A stretch of 8,636 bases of DNA from Syntrophaceae bacterium (GTDB lineage Bacteria; Desulfobacterota; Syntrophia; Syntrophales; UBA2185). The position numbers and the translations under genes are program-made. The stretch lies in NCBI GenBank assembly GCA_017885225.1, contig JAFNGM010000080.1, forward strand, positions 1-8,636, read 5' to 3'. The first letter of the stretch is position 1. Each line of letters starts with the position of its first letter. Shown one piece after another: positions 1-6,079 of the stretch. The notes beneath the pieces are model-generated. The model was not told where the DNA came from, ran no database searches, and saw only the letters and a list, made by a program, of their open reading frames with translations.

Positions 1-15
1 GGGTTCAAAGAACCC
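1..15. terminator. Short perfect hairpin at the window edge
   Basis: The arms gggttc (1-6) and gaaccc (10-15) pair perfectly around a 3-base loop. On the plus strand the hairpin is followed by a T-rich run (cttctttattatt), as in a Rho-independent terminator. On the minus strand the window ends, so a T tract cannot be judged there. It may be a second terminator behind the one at 30-49, acting on a gene entering from the left. The stem may extend beyond the window. Confidence 0.4.
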
Positions 16-29
16 CTTCTTTATTATTG

Positions 30-62
30 GTGCGCCCGGCAGGGCGCACTTACTTCGTTTTT
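30..62 (+). terminator. Strong GC-rich hairpin, likely intrinsic terminator (possibly bidirectional)
   Basis: The arms gtgcgccc (30-37) and gggcgcac (42-49) form a perfect 8-bp stem with a 4-base loop (ggca). On the plus strand the stem is followed by ttacttcgttttt, a T-rich tail, so the better reading is termination of a plus-strand gene arriving from outside the window. The hairpin also lies 27 bp past the stop of the minus-strand lipoprotein gene and could stop that transcript too. On the minus strand the following bases are CAATAATAAAG, without a U tract, so termination in that direction is less certain. Confidence 0.6.
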
Positions 63-75
63 CCTGGTGAACAGG

Positions 76-711
76 TTACTTCTTGCCCACACCTCGCGGC
101 ATTGTCGGCATGGACATCTTCTGGTACCCCGCGGGCAACTCGAACAGACTGTCCGGCTGGGAACCGATCTTGATATCCTTATATTCCACATTCCAGCTTC
201 CGTCCAATGCTGCTGCCTTTATGGGGAAGTTGATGTCTGTTGCCCACCACTGATAGGAGGTTACAGCCTTTTCTCCTACCTTCGCCGTTACTTCGTACTT
301 TGTACAGGGGTGCCCATCAACAGTGTCGCTGCCGACTACTTTCCGGCTCACTTCCCCCTTGACTTTTTCTTCAGGAACGGGGACATCTTCCTTGACCTCC
401 GCCATTTCCATGTAGGACTTCGTGGAAGGCATGACCATCCACATCTTCTTCAAATCCCGACGGACGATGGTGTATGCTCCCGCAGCCGCGTCGCTCTCCA
501 TACGCATTCTATCGGCCTTCATATACAACTTTACTTTACCGGCGTGCCCGCCGACCGAACTCACAACCGTTGTTGACATCTCCTGCGGCATCTTTGCCGT
601 TATGGCTTCTCCTTTGGCCTTTTCCGCCTTGCCTTCCTCCTTACCCTTGCCGCATCCGAGAACAGTGAGCGCAACAAGAGCTGCCAGTACAACGATCAAT
701 ATTCTTTTCAT
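76..711 (-). CDS. DUF4412-like outer-membrane-type lipoprotein
   Basis: This 211-residue protein begins with a lipoprotein signal peptide: Lys2 and Arg3, a hydrophobic stretch at 4-19, and a lipobox ending V-L-G-C with Cys20 as the predicted lipidated residue. Residue +2 is Gly rather than Asp, which by the E. coli rule favours outer-membrane sorting. A Lys/Glu/Gly-rich linker (about 21-40) tethers the rest. The remainder, with many Met and Val residues, a conserved-looking DGHPCTKYEV segment and a closing LFELPAGYQKM, resembles DUF4412 domain proteins of deltaproteobacteria. That family has no established biochemical function; it may fold like lipoprotein carrier or chaperone domains, but that is inference. 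The ATG is preceded by GGAGG (719-723) at 7 nt. The gene has its own promoter at 758-786 and so appears monocistronic. I recognise the family by its look only, so the domain name is moderately sure. Confidence 0.75.
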   Translation of the reverse strand: MKRILIVVLAALVALTVLGCGKGKEEGKAEKAKGEAITAKMPQEMSTTVVSSVGGHAGKVKLYMKADRMRMESDAAAGAYTIVRRDLKKMWMVMPSTKSYMEMAEVKEDVPVPEEKVKGEVSRKVVGSDTVDGHPCTKYEVTAKVGEKAVTSYQWWATDINFPIKAAALDGSWNVEYKDIKIGSQPDSLFELPAGYQKMSMPTMPRGVGKK

Positions 712-757
712 GGTTCATCCTCCATTTCATAGTGTAGAAAAGTTATCTCGCAAGGGA

Positions 758-786
758 AACATAAGAAAGTTCCTCTCGTATGTCAA
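758..786 (-). promoter_or_regulatory. Sigma70-like promoter of the lipoprotein gene
   Basis: On the minus strand, a perfect -35 TTGACA (786-781) is followed after 17 bases by a TATGTT -10 (763-758). Transcription would start near 751, giving a leader of about 40 nt before the ATG at 711, with GGAGG inside it. The -35 belongs to a longer TTGACATAC string that recurs at two other promoters in this window. It begins 25 bp past the transglycosylase stop, so the lipoprotein gene has its own start of transcription. Confidence 0.7.
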
Positions 787-811
787 TGATAAAGTAGACT
801 CATCCTGTATT

Positions 812-1711
812 TCATTCTCTCCGCTTCAGCTTTCCGGCAACACCCAGGACGGTATTTGCATAGATGTTGCTGTTATTATACGCCAGAATTACCCGGTGCT
901 GCCTTTTCGTGCTCATGTTGCATTTCCAGCCATGCCCGCGCAGGTAATTGGCCACACTGTAAAGAGCGTCCTGTTCCGAAAAGATGTTGACGCGGCCGTC
1001 AGCATCCGCGTCGACGCCATAGGCAAAAATCTGTGATGGCATAAACTGGCAGAGCCCAATTGCGCCGTAAAGTGAGCCAGGGATGCTGAGGGGGTCCATG
1101 CCGCTTTCCGCTGCGTATATGATCAGGGCTTTGAGTTCTGCGTACGCCCATTCGGCTTTTTGGCGGCAGCGCTTCCTCGCAAAAGCCTCATTTTTCTTGG
1201 TTATGAGATCGGGGTCAAGGTGGGGACGGATGGTTCCCAGATCGGAACTCGACGCCATACTCGCCAGGGTGTTGAAAGCGCTCCGTCTCCCCAGATTCTG
1301 GCCAAGCTCCGTTTCCACAAGAAGGATCGACACGACAATCTCCTTGGGAACGCAGTAGGTCTTCACAATTTTTTCCAATGGCTCACTATTCCTCCGTGCA
1401 TAGGAATGCGCATCCTCAATAGCTTCAGGTCTCAGGAAGCGGGCATACGCGGTCCGTGTTTTGCGGGCATAAAGGTCATCAGGCCTTTTGGAGCGATTGC
1501 GGATGAGTTCTTTGAGTTTGCATGACATGATGTCCGCATCAAATTTTACCCCGGGTTGGGCAAAAAGTGTTCGTACCGTCTGTTCATCGAACTTATCGGC
1601 GACAAGGCGGTCGATAAGAGGCGTCCAGTCCGCGAAGACCGCTGTGGAGAAAAAAACCAGTGACAGAGAAAAAATCAACATGAGAATCCGGCAGTATACA
1701 TGACAGACCAT
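812..1711 (-). CDS. MltB-like lytic murein transglycosylase, exported
   Basis: The protein cleaves the MurNAc-GlcNAc bond of peptidoglycan in the periplasm, forming 1,6-anhydro ends. Numbered from the upstream ATG at 1723, the catalytic Glu is E137 in VETELG, followed by NLGRRSAFNTLASM. The segment GSLYGAIGLCQFMPS (217-230) matches the MltB/Slt35 fold. An EF-hand-like loop follows, with D238, D240, D242 and D252 spaced as in E. coli Slt35. The end, AYNNSNIYANTVL, is also family-typical. I chose the ATG at 1711 (299 residues) because GAGG lies 6 nt before it, while the ATG at 1723 has no Shine-Dalgarno. From 1711 the protein has a signal peptide ending about AVFA|DW. There is no lipobox, so it is probably soluble, unlike lipidated E. 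coli MltB. The gene follows the amidohydrolase by 17 bp and probably shares its transcript. Confidence 0.88.
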   Translation of the reverse strand: MVCHVYCRILMLIFSLSLVFFSTAVFADWTPLIDRLVADKFDEQTVRTLFAQPGVKFDADIMSCKLKELIRNRSKRPDDLYARKTRTAYARFLRPEAIEDAHSYARRNSEPLEKIVKTYCVPKEIVVSILLVETELGQNLGRRSAFNTLASMASSSDLGTIRPHLDPDLITKKNEAFARKRCRQKAEWAYAELKALIIYAAESGMDPLSIPGSLYGAIGLCQFMPSQIFAYGVDADADGRVNIFSEQDALYSVANYLRGHGWKCNMSTKRQHRVILAYNNSNIYANTVLGVAGKLKRRE

Positions 1712-1717
1712 ATGCAA

Positions 1718-1721
1718 CCTC
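1718..1721 (-). promoter_or_regulatory. Shine-Dalgarno site that selects the downstream start of the transglycosylase
   Basis: On the minus strand GAGG is followed by six bases and then ATG at 1711. The other in-frame ATG at 1723 lies ahead of and partly over this site, and has only AT-rich sequence in front of it. The site lies just past the amidohydrolase stop (1731-1729), so ribosomes finishing that gene could re-initiate here. Confidence 0.6.
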
Positions 1722-1728
1722 ATTCAAT

Positions 1729-2580
1729 TCAGTTAATCGGTATTCTGGTGAATATATTCAATGCATTTTTTCCTAACACATTTTCCAGGTATTTTTCGGG
1801 GATGAGTCTTGCAACAAATTCACAATACGCATCCATGGGGACCAATGGCCAATCGGTGCCGAAGAGGATGTTATCCCAGCGTGCGGCATATACAAGAGCA
1901 TGGCGAAATTCATTTAGAATCAGAGGTTCACGCCCCATTCCCTCGAAGTAGAGTTTGTCTCCGACAAGAAGCCCGGAAATATCGGTATACACATTTGGAT
2001 TTTTACGCAGGATTTCCGCCGTTTCCCGCACCCAGGGGTCTCCCATATGGGCAACGACAAAAATGTTGTGCCGGTGAGTCACCGCGAGCTCATCAATGTC
2101 CAGGGGATAAGCGTATTTGAGAAGCCCTCGCTCGGAAAAGATATCGCCGCTGTGAATAACTACGGGGAGTTTATAATGGGCCGCGAGTTCATAGACCGGC
2201 CCGTAGACGTGATCGTTCACGGAAAAATGATAGTAACCGGGATACAGCTTGATGCCGACGGCTCTGGGATGATGCAGCGCCTCTTCTATGTGATGAAGAG
2301 ATGTATTCGAGAGGTTATGGGGGTTAATGCCGGGGCAGAAATAGAGTTGTTCGGGCCAGATGTCGGACAGATCAAGCCCCATCGGATTCGGGGATTCCGC
2401 ATCAGGAAATCCGGAAGGGAAGGTTTCCTGAAGTCCCATCCCGATGGCAGCCCGAATATTGTTGCGGGCCAACTCTCCCTGAAGGCCTTCTAATGAATAA
2501 TCACATCCTGACTCCTGCTCGGCCGCTTCCCGGAAGCTGGTGATGTTCGAGTAATGAATATGCGCATCAATGATAAACAT
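1729..2580 (-). CDS. Metal-dependent TIM-barrel amidohydrolase (amidohydrolase 2 / COG2159-type)
   Basis: This 283-residue protein has the metal-ligand pattern of the amidohydrolase superfamily. D5-A-H7-I-H9 lies at the first strand, K111 is in GIKLYPGYY, H143 is in VVIHSGD, H178 is in VVAHMGDPW, and D243 is in LFGTDWPL. Relatives (PF04909) include decarboxylases and hydrolases of ring or carboxylate substrates. The substrate here cannot be read from sequence. There is no signal peptide, so it is cytoplasmic. The metal motif begins at residue 5, which favours the ATG at 2580. A longer in-frame TTG start at 2619 coincides with the promoter -35 and is unlikely. Neither start has a Shine-Dalgarno site, and the promoter places the mRNA start a few bases before the ATG. 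The transglycosylase gene follows 17 bp downstream, an unusual partner. Confidence 0.85.
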   Translation of the reverse strand: MFIIDAHIHYSNITSFREAAEQESGCDYSLEGLQGELARNNIRAAIGMGLQETFPSGFPDAESPNPMGLDLSDIWPEQLYFCPGINPHNLSNTSLHHIEEALHHPRAVGIKLYPGYYHFSVNDHVYGPVYELAAHYKLPVVIHSGDIFSERGLLKYAYPLDIDELAVTHRHNIFVVAHMGDPWVRETAEILRKNPNVYTDISGLLVGDKLYFEGMGREPLILNEFRHALVYAARWDNILFGTDWPLVPMDAYCEFVARLIPEKYLENVLGKNALNIFTRIPIN

Positions 2581-2590
2581 GGTATAAAAT

Positions 2591-2619
2591 CGTATAGGGG
2601 AAATGTATGTGTATGTCAA
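2591..2619 (-). promoter_or_regulatory. Sigma70-like promoter placing transcription start next to the amidohydrolase ATG
   Basis: On the minus strand TTGACA (2619-2614), 17 bases, then TATACG (2596-2591). The usual 6-8 base distance from the -10 puts the start at about 2585-2583, only 3-5 bases before the ATG at 2580. The spacer ends in TTTCCCC and the -35 continues as TTGACATAC. Both features recur at the promoter at 4585-4614. Confidence 0.7.
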
Positions 2620-2692
2620 TCGGAAATAGACCGTAAACTGTTCTCTGTGAGTAAAGAGTGTGATGGGGATTTCATACGGGAAGAAAGATGGA

Positions 2693-3466
2693 TTAGATTT
2701 TCAAAAACAGAAACCATAGCAGCACAAATGTGATGCGGTAGATACCGAAGGCGATAAAGGTGTGTGTCTGGATGAAGCGGAGAAGAAATTTGATGCTCAA
2801 AAGAGCAACGATAAAGGCAGTAATGAATCCCGCGGCGAGATAGTGGATTTCCGGCAGCGACATGTGTGTGCCCGTTTTGATCAAATCGTATACCGTGGCC
2901 GCGAGCATGGTAGGAACAGCCAGCAGGAAGGAAAACTCTACGATGGTTTTCCTTTTCAGACCAAGAATAAGCCCGCCGACAATGGTGGACGCCGATCGGG
3001 ACACTCCCGGGATCATGGCAATGGACTGAAAAAGACCGATAATAAGAGCGTTTTTGTAGGAAAGATCTCTTATTTCACCAGTTGCGTCTTCCTTTTCTTT
3101 ATACCATAATTCAAACACTACCAGAAAGATACCGCCAAGCAGCAATGACCAGAGCACTACTGCTTCTGAGCCAAGCAGATAACCTTTGATAAGTTTGTAA
3201 AGAGTAAGACCAAAGATTCCCGTAGGGATGAAAGCCACAATGATCCGTTTGATGACTTCCACATCAACAAGCAGATTCCGCCAGTACAAAAATACCACCG
3301 ACAAAATCGTTCCCGCCTGAATGGCAATCTCAAAGCTTTTCAGGAATTCCGTGTGCGTAAGACCCATAAGATGAGAGGCAAGAATCATGTGCCCCGTTGA
3401 TGAAATGGGCAGGAACTCAGAGATGCCCTGAACGATGCCGAGTATGACGGAGGTTAATAGGTCCAT
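2693..3466 (-). CDS. uppP: Undecaprenyl-diphosphate phosphatase (UppP/BacA family)
   Basis: This integral inner-membrane enzyme removes a phosphate from undecaprenyl diphosphate. It recycles the lipid carrier used for peptidoglycan and other surface polymers, and extra copies give bacitracin resistance. The 257-residue length is usual for the family. The first signature, Q13-x-x-x-E17-FLPISSTGH, and the second, PGVSRSAST (153-161, with R157), are both intact. Gln at the first position of the (E/Q)xxxE motif is a known variant. Several hydrophobic segments fill the rest, for example about 73-92, 101-120, 140-153, 177-194, 209-230 and 236-256. The ATG at 3466 has only a weak AAGAA ribosome site, and I found no convincing promoter in the 140 bp upstream, which hold the inverted repeat at 3515-3591. 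It may depend on read-through from the LPP20 gene. There is no clear terminator after the TAA. Confidence 0.95.
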   Translation of the reverse strand: MDLLTSVILGIVQGISEFLPISSTGHMILASHLMGLTHTEFLKSFEIAIQAGTILSVVFLYWRNLLVDVEVIKRIIVAFIPTGIFGLTLYKLIKGYLLGSEAVVLWSLLLGGIFLVVFELWYKEKEDATGEIRDLSYKNALIIGLFQSIAMIPGVSRSASTIVGGLILGLKRKTIVEFSFLLAVPTMLAATVYDLIKTGTHMSLPEIHYLAAGFITAFIVALLSIKFLLRFIQTHTFIAFGIYRITFVLLWFLFLKI

Positions 3467-3514
3467 TATTTTTTCTTATATTCTGAGTCTATTGGAAAAA
3501 CTATGACAGAAAGA

Positions 3515-3591
3515 TACTGTTACCACCGACGCAATCCCCACCTTAATGATCATTCACGGCATACAGGCAGTGATGATCGGTGGTAACAGTA
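3515..3591. repeat. Perfect 15-bp inverted repeat bounding a 77-bp element
   Basis: tactgttaccaccga (3515-3529) is exactly repeated in inverted form as tcggtggtaacagta (3577-3591), with 47 bases between. The right arm ends 16 bases from the LPP20 gene stop and the left arm lies 49 bases before uppP. No T tract follows the stem on either strand as in a standard terminator; the minus-strand bases after it are TCTTTCTGTCATAGTTTTTCC. I see no obvious target-site duplication (aaga against gtag). It could be a large-loop transcript hairpin, a double binding site for a regulator, or a small mobile or palindromic element. The sequence alone does not decide. Confidence 0.75.
3548..3578. repeat. Nested hairpin inside the 77-bp element
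   Basis: gatcattcac (3548-3557) can pair with gtgatgatc (3570-3578), giving nine pairs with one bulged base around a 12-base loop. It also contains the 10-bp palindrome aatgatcatt (3545-3554, which overlaps its start). The right arm shares bases 3577-3578 with the outer repeat, so the two helices would nearly stack or compete at that junction. Confidence 0.5.
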
Positions 3592-3606
3592 GTAGGCATT
3601 ATCTTT

Positions 3607-4518
3607 TCAGTCTAAGACGATCATGACACGACATTGCTGGAGAAAGCTCAAATTTTGTTTTGCGGCCCTTATATTCTTGGCGTCTTCGTTGCTGATCTTG
3701 AAATCTGTTTTCCCTACACCTTCCGCACCGACAGCCTTTACCGTCATCGGGTTGTCCGTTACTCTGGGATTACTCTGAGCCGACGTCAGATCACGGGCAT
3801 AACCACTGATCCCCTGTTGAATGGCGTATTCTCTTTTCACAATCAGAGTTCCGTAAACCTCGGCGCCGTTTTCGTCAAAAATCTTAGGGGATATAGCAGG
3901 ACGGGCCTGAAAGCCCCTGGCATCTATCACTAATCCCGTATATACTTCATCCGCAGGCGCCGGTTTTTTGGAGAACGGTACGGGCTTGTGTTCCTTCATA
4001 TCCGTCTTCTTATCATCAGCAATAGCCTGGGGAATGACTGCTTTGGCGAGACCTGATAAGGGCATCCTCACGGTTACCTCTACGGTCCCATCGGACAGGT
4101 AAGTCTTGTTCATTACCGCGGCGCCTTTGACAAGGCCTGAAACCTTCGCGTTGATTACGTCGCTTTCCACAACAAAGTCTTTCACCGTTGTGGCCGAGTC
4201 GATCTGTACGCCTTGCACAGTTTCCAGTAAATTTCTATAGGCATCGACTTGCGCCGCCCGCAAGGCCATAGGTCGTGCCTGAGGTTTCCCGTAAAACTGT
4301 TCTGGAGGCGCTCCTATGCCTACAGCTTCTATATAACCTTCCTCGAAATTAACCAACCCCTTGTCACCGATCTTTTCTGACACTTTTGAATCTATGACTT
4401 TTGTCCACTCCGCACTTCCTCCCTTGCCTTCACTGCCTTCCTGGCAGAGGCCCATTCCGGCGAACAGGAACATTGCACTTACGATAAGCGTGATGACACT
4501 CTTGCACTGTGGTTTCAT
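3607..4518 (-). CDS. Secreted LPP20-domain protein with a conserved-looking C-terminal region
   Basis: This 303-residue exported protein has a signal peptide at about 1-25: Lys2 and Lys6, a hydrophobic core at 8-20, and cleavage probably before QEGSEG. Cys25 is preceded by M-G-L, not a proper lipobox, so lipidation is doubtful. Residues about 60-155 look like the LPP20 domain (PF02169): GYIEAVGIGAPP, then a helix with ARPMALRAAQVDAYRNLLE, then a strand region ending TVEVTVRMPLSGL. A Lys/Pro-rich linker (170-190) leads to a second region (192-303) with YTGLVIDARGF, RPAISPKIFDENG and a strand at the end. I think I have seen this pairing in deltaproteobacteria, but its function is unknown. The ATG at 4518 has GGAGG (4525-4529) at 6 nt and a promoter at 4585-4614. 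No partner gene is evident; uppP follows after the inverted repeat. Confidence 0.75.
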   Translation of the reverse strand: MKPQCKSVITLIVSAMFLFAGMGLCQEGSEGKGGSAEWTKVIDSKVSEKIGDKGLVNFEEGYIEAVGIGAPPEQFYGKPQARPMALRAAQVDAYRNLLETVQGVQIDSATTVKDFVVESDVINAKVSGLVKGAAVMNKTYLSDGTVEVTVRMPLSGLAKAVIPQAIADDKKTDMKEHKPVPFSKKPAPADEVYTGLVIDARGFQARPAISPKIFDENGAEVYGTLIVKREYAIQQGISGYARDLTSAQSNPRVTDNPMTVKAVGAEGVGKTDFKISNEDAKNIRAAKQNLSFLQQCRVMIVLD

Positions 4519-4584
4519 GGTCTACCTCCATACAAAATAATTTTAAAACTGTATATTCATAGGGATTACTTTTTGGCGATAGGG

Positions 4585-4614
4585 AGTATAGGGGAATGTG
4601 TTTTTGTATGTCAA
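4585..4614 (-). promoter_or_regulatory. Strong sigma70-like promoter of the LPP20 gene
   Basis: On the minus strand TTGACA (4614-4609), 18 bases, then TATACT (4590-4585), close to consensus at both hexamers. The start would fall near 4580-4577, leaving a leader of about 60 nt that contains the GGAGG site. The -35 reads TTGACATAC and the spacer ends ACATTCCCC, nearly the same as the promoter at 2591-2619. It lies in the 208-bp gap after rimO, where I saw no good terminator, so some read-through from rimO is possible. Confidence 0.8.
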
Positions 4615-4726
4615 GACAAATTGATTTAAAATGTCGCGCAGGTACTGTTTGGTTTCCGTATCTGCACTGAATAGTATTTTTTAATGGTCATGGGTCATCC
4701 CGGGAGAAAAGGATTTTGTGAGTGGT

Positions 4727-6079
4727 CTATGGTGTTACTACCTCCGCAAAAAGGTCATAGTCGTTCGCGCCGGTGATGGTGCAGGGTATGATTTTTCCGA
4801 TGGTCAGGTTTTTTCCTTTCACATAGGTGATACCATCAATATCCGGAGCCTGTCTCCGGCACCGTCCAATATAGGGGAAATCGGACATCTCGCTTTTCTC
4901 TTCGATGAGAACTTCCTGAGTCGAACCGATCAGGGACTGATTGATTGTATAGGACACAACGGCCTGTTCTTCCATGATGACCTGTTTCCGTGTTTCTTTT
5001 TCCCTCTCCGATATACGGGAAGGGTAGGACGCAGCTTTTGTACCTTCCTCTCTCGAATAGGTGAAGACGCCAAGTTGATCGAACCTTATCTCCCTTACGA
5101 ACGACAGCAGCCTGTTAAATTTAGTGCGCGTTTCACCCGGAAATCCTACGATAATGGACGTTCTCAGGGCCACCCCGGGAATTAGCTCCCTTGCCTTTTG
5201 CAGTGTCTTGCTGATCAGGTCGCTCTTACTGCGTCTCTTCATGGCGGCAAGGATTTCATCGTCTATATGCTGGATCGGAATATCAATGTAATTGCAGATA
5301 CGTTCTTCGTCGGCGATGGTTTTGAGAATATCATCAGTGAGACCGGCGGGATGTGTATAGAGAAGCCTTATCCATTGAATTCCCCGGATGGTTGCCAGTT
5401 TTCTCAATATGTCATTCAGGGTTGGCTTTCCTTTCAGGTCACGCCCATATGCCGTTGTATCCTGGGCAGTAATGATGATCTCTTTCACGCCGCCGCTCAC
5501 AAGGATTTCCGCTTCCGTCAGAATATCATCAATCTGTCTGCTCCTTGATCTTCCGCGGATCACCGGAATCACGCAGTATGAGCAACGGTTGGAACAGCCT
5601 TCAGCGATCTTGAGATACGCGGTATGAAGAGGCGTTGTGAGCAGGCGGGAGTAACGTGCATCCATCAGAAAGGAAGGTTTGCTGATGATGGAGCGTGGGC
5701 CTCGTGCCTCTTTAAAAATTAAACTATCCAGGTGTTGCGTGATGTTCGGGACTTCTCCCACTCCTATGAAAAGGTCTACTTCCGGCAATTCATGTTCTAA
5801 AATTCTTCCGTATCTTTGCGGGAGGCATCCTGTTACTATCAGGCGGCTGCAGGAGCTTTCTTTTCCTTTTTTCCCTTCGGCTGCCCGCAGGATTTCCTCA
5901 ATGGATTCTTCCTTCGCGGGGAGAATGAAAGCACAGGTGTTGATCAGGATGACATCCGCCTCGTGTGCCAGAGGGGTGATGTTGTAGCCGCTCTTCGAGA
6001 TGAGTGCGGCCATAACCTCGGCGTCGACCATATTTTTCGGGCAACCGAGGCTGATGATGTGTACCTTATTTGATTTCAC
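4727..6079 (-). CDS. rimO: Ribosomal protein S12 methylthiotransferase RimO
   Basis: This radical-SAM enzyme adds a methylthio group to a conserved aspartate of ribosomal protein S12 in the cytoplasm, using two iron-sulfur clusters. The N-terminal methylthiotransferase domain opens with [13 protein letters not shown] and shows C13, C49 and C85 for the auxiliary cluster. The radical-SAM motif CxxxCxxC is C162-SNR-C166-SY-C169 in [25 protein letters not shown] and [12 protein letters not shown] follow. The C-terminal part (about 385-448, VLIEE...[16 protein letters not shown]) is the TRAM domain. The SLGCPKN start and the [16 protein letters not shown] string favour RimO over MiaB. At 450 residues it is full length. 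The start codon is GTG at 6079-6077, overlapping the ftsK TGA stop as GTGA, so translation is probably coupled to ftsK. Only a weak GAGAAAG lies upstream. Confidence 0.95.
   Translation of the reverse strand: MKSNKVHIISLGCPKNMVDAEVMAALISKSGYNITPLAHEADVILINTCAFILPAKEESIEEILRAAEGKKGKESSCSRLIVTGCLPQRYGRILEHELPEVDLFIGVGEVPNITQHLDSLIFKEARGPRSIISKPSFLMDARYSRLLTTPLHTAYLKIAEGCSNRCSYCVIPVIRGRSRSRQIDDILTEAEILVSGGVKEIIITAQDTTAYGRDLKGKPTLNDILRKLATIRGIQWIRLLYTHPAGLTDDILKTIADEERICNYIDIPIQHIDDEILAAMKRRSKSDLISKTLQKARELIPGVALRTSIIVGFPGETRTKFNRLLSFVREIRFDQLGVFTYSREEGTKAASYPSRISEREKETRKQVIMEEQAVVSYTINQSLIGSTQEVLIEEKSEMSDFPYIGRCRRQAPDIDGITYVKGKNLTIGKIIPCTITGANDYDLFAEVVTP

Noticed and set aside
422..1036. Long plus-strand open frame across the lipoprotein and transglycosylase genes
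   Set aside because: It spans two recognised minus-strand genes and the promoter between them, has no recognisable domain, and looks like an antisense shadow.
2047..2493. Plus-strand open frame of 148 residues inside the amidohydrolase gene
   Set aside because: It is wholly antisense to a gene with intact catalytic motifs, and its translation shows no family features.
2617..2619. TTG as the start of a longer amidohydrolase
   Set aside because: It forms part of the promoter -35, lacks a ribosome site, and would place 13 non-conserved residues before the metal motif.
3515..3591. Idea that the inverted repeat is an integron attC site
   Set aside because: The arms do not contain the RYYYAAC and GTTRRRY core pair, and no integrase or cassette array is nearby.
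4686..4698. Tandem GGTCAT repeat separated by one base in the rimO-LPP20 gap
   Set aside because: Two short six-base copies are too weak to call an operator, and they lie upstream of the promoter with no further copies.
5027..5034. GGGAAGGG, a match to the FtsK-orienting KOPS consensus GGGNAGGG, inside rimO
   Set aside because: About one such match is expected by chance on both strands of a window this size, and a single site says nothing about polarity.
4718..5185. Plus-strand open frame of 155 residues opposite the 3' part of rimO
   Set aside because: The opposite strand encodes the well-supported TRAM and radical-SAM regions of RimO, and this frame has no recognisable motif.
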